In this document: piece after piece, positions 43,612 to 43,945 of the stretch
Layout: every line of letters begins with the position of its first letter
Numbering within the stretch: the first letter of the stretch is position 1
From: Alphaproteobacteria bacterium CG1_02_46_17
Lineage (GTDB): Bacteria > Pseudomonadota > Alphaproteobacteria > Micavibrionales > Micavibrionaceae
Assembly (NCBI GenBank): GCA_001871905.1
Contig: MNUG01000036.1
Span: 1 to 43,945, forward strand
Reading direction: 5' to 3'
DNA: 43,945 nt
The notes under the pieces: generated by a model
Database searches by the model: none
The model's input: the letters and a program-made list of their open reading frames with translations, nothing else
What the model was told of the DNA's origin: nothing
Program-made: the position numbers and the translations under genes

Positions 43612-43945
43612 GCTTTGCTCTCGGTCAGTTGATTCATAATCATGCGTTTGGCAGGAGGAAAATGTTCACCCACGGTCAAAAGTGTTTTGCGCGCCAGTTT
43701 TGCCAGAGGTGTATCCTTGGTATAAAGCCCCACCAAGGCATTCGTCCCCATATAAAGAGGCAGTGTGTGCTGGCGGTGCTGGCGGTTATAGCGCATCAAA
43801 ATATCTTCGCTGCCGATATCGAGCCCGAGGTCATGATGTTTGATAATTTCTTGAGCCAAAGTATTGGCGCCACGCAGGCCAAAATTAAAGCCATGTGCGG
43901 TCACCGGATGCATTCCGACGGCAGCATCCCCCATCAAGGCATAGC
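43608..43945 (-). CDS. UbiH-family FAD monooxygenase, 3' part
   Basis: The last about 112 residues of an FAD-dependent hydroxylase; the rest lies beyond the right window edge. The FAD/ribityl motif reads [18 protein letters not shown], close to the UbiH/UbiF/VisC pattern GDAAHxxHPxxGQGxNLG. Members hydroxylate the ring of ubiquinone precursors. The replacement of AAH by AAV occurs in some related groups, so the exact member cannot be told. It overlaps mbfA by 4 bp. Confidence 0.85.
   Translation of the reverse strand, partial: YALMGDAAVGMHPVTAHGFNFGLRGANTLAQEIIKHHDLGLDIGSEDILMRYNRQHRQHTLPLYMGTNALVGLYTKDTPLAKLARKTLLTVGEHFPPAKRMIMNQLTESKA

Overview
The window looks like a chromosomal segment of an alphaproteobacterium with moderate GC content. 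The main indicators are mipZ (the alphaproteobacterial division-site ATPase), an MbfA-type ferritin-like iron exporter, a SqrR/BigR-type sulfide regulator beside sulfide:quinone oxidoreductase, the order acpP-fabF-mltG, and adjacent hflK-hflC and mrp. The intergenic hairpin repeats and modest GC content would fit a deep-branching group such as Micavibrio-like or Rhodospirillales-like bacteria. That placement is inference; no rRNA gene is present to test it.

Layout. Positions 1-1512 hold a lipoprotein gene between two spacers packed with short palindromic repeats. Positions 1513-5456 (minus) carry gyrA, a DUF2059 secreted protein and ssb. Positions 5529-8524 carry two divergent proline-directed peptidase genes (aminopeptidase P and a prolyl iminopeptidase-like protein). 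Positions 8540-17939 carry a small membrane protein, mipZ, a cysteine-rich secreted protein, an acyl-CoA dehydrogenase, a lytic transglycosylase, a Sua5/TsaC-type tRNA-modification enzyme, a membrane-anchored methyltransferase, an orphan ParA, anmK and tyrS. Positions 17951-26137 carry a large AsmA/YhdP-like protein, bcp, an alpha/beta hydrolase, a cysteine desulfurase with its ferredoxin, a LOG-family protein, mnmA and tRNA-Met.

Positions 26140-28320 form a small AT-rich accessory islet directly after the tRNA. It holds a membrane protein, a toxin-antitoxin pair whose toxin appears N-terminally truncated, an unknown 228-residue protein and two very short ORFs, one encoding a 42-residue single-span membrane peptide.

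Positions 28326-34458 look like a sulfide-response locus. A repressor with the two BigR/SqrR cysteines exactly 66 residues apart heads an operon for an RND efflux pump (adaptor plus permease). Divergently, across a 68-bp spacer with overlapping promoters and a palindrome, lie sqr and a DUF2892 membrane protein gene. This is the most interesting functional unit here.

The rest is core metabolism: an HD-domain protein, mltG, fabF, acpP, a HAD phosphatase coupled to mrp, hflKC, mbfA, and the 3' part of a UbiH-type hydroxylase gene cut by the window edge. Several convergent pairs share bidirectional terminators (21850-21874 and 42607-42632). All functions are assigned by reading motifs and remembered family sequences; no database search was run.
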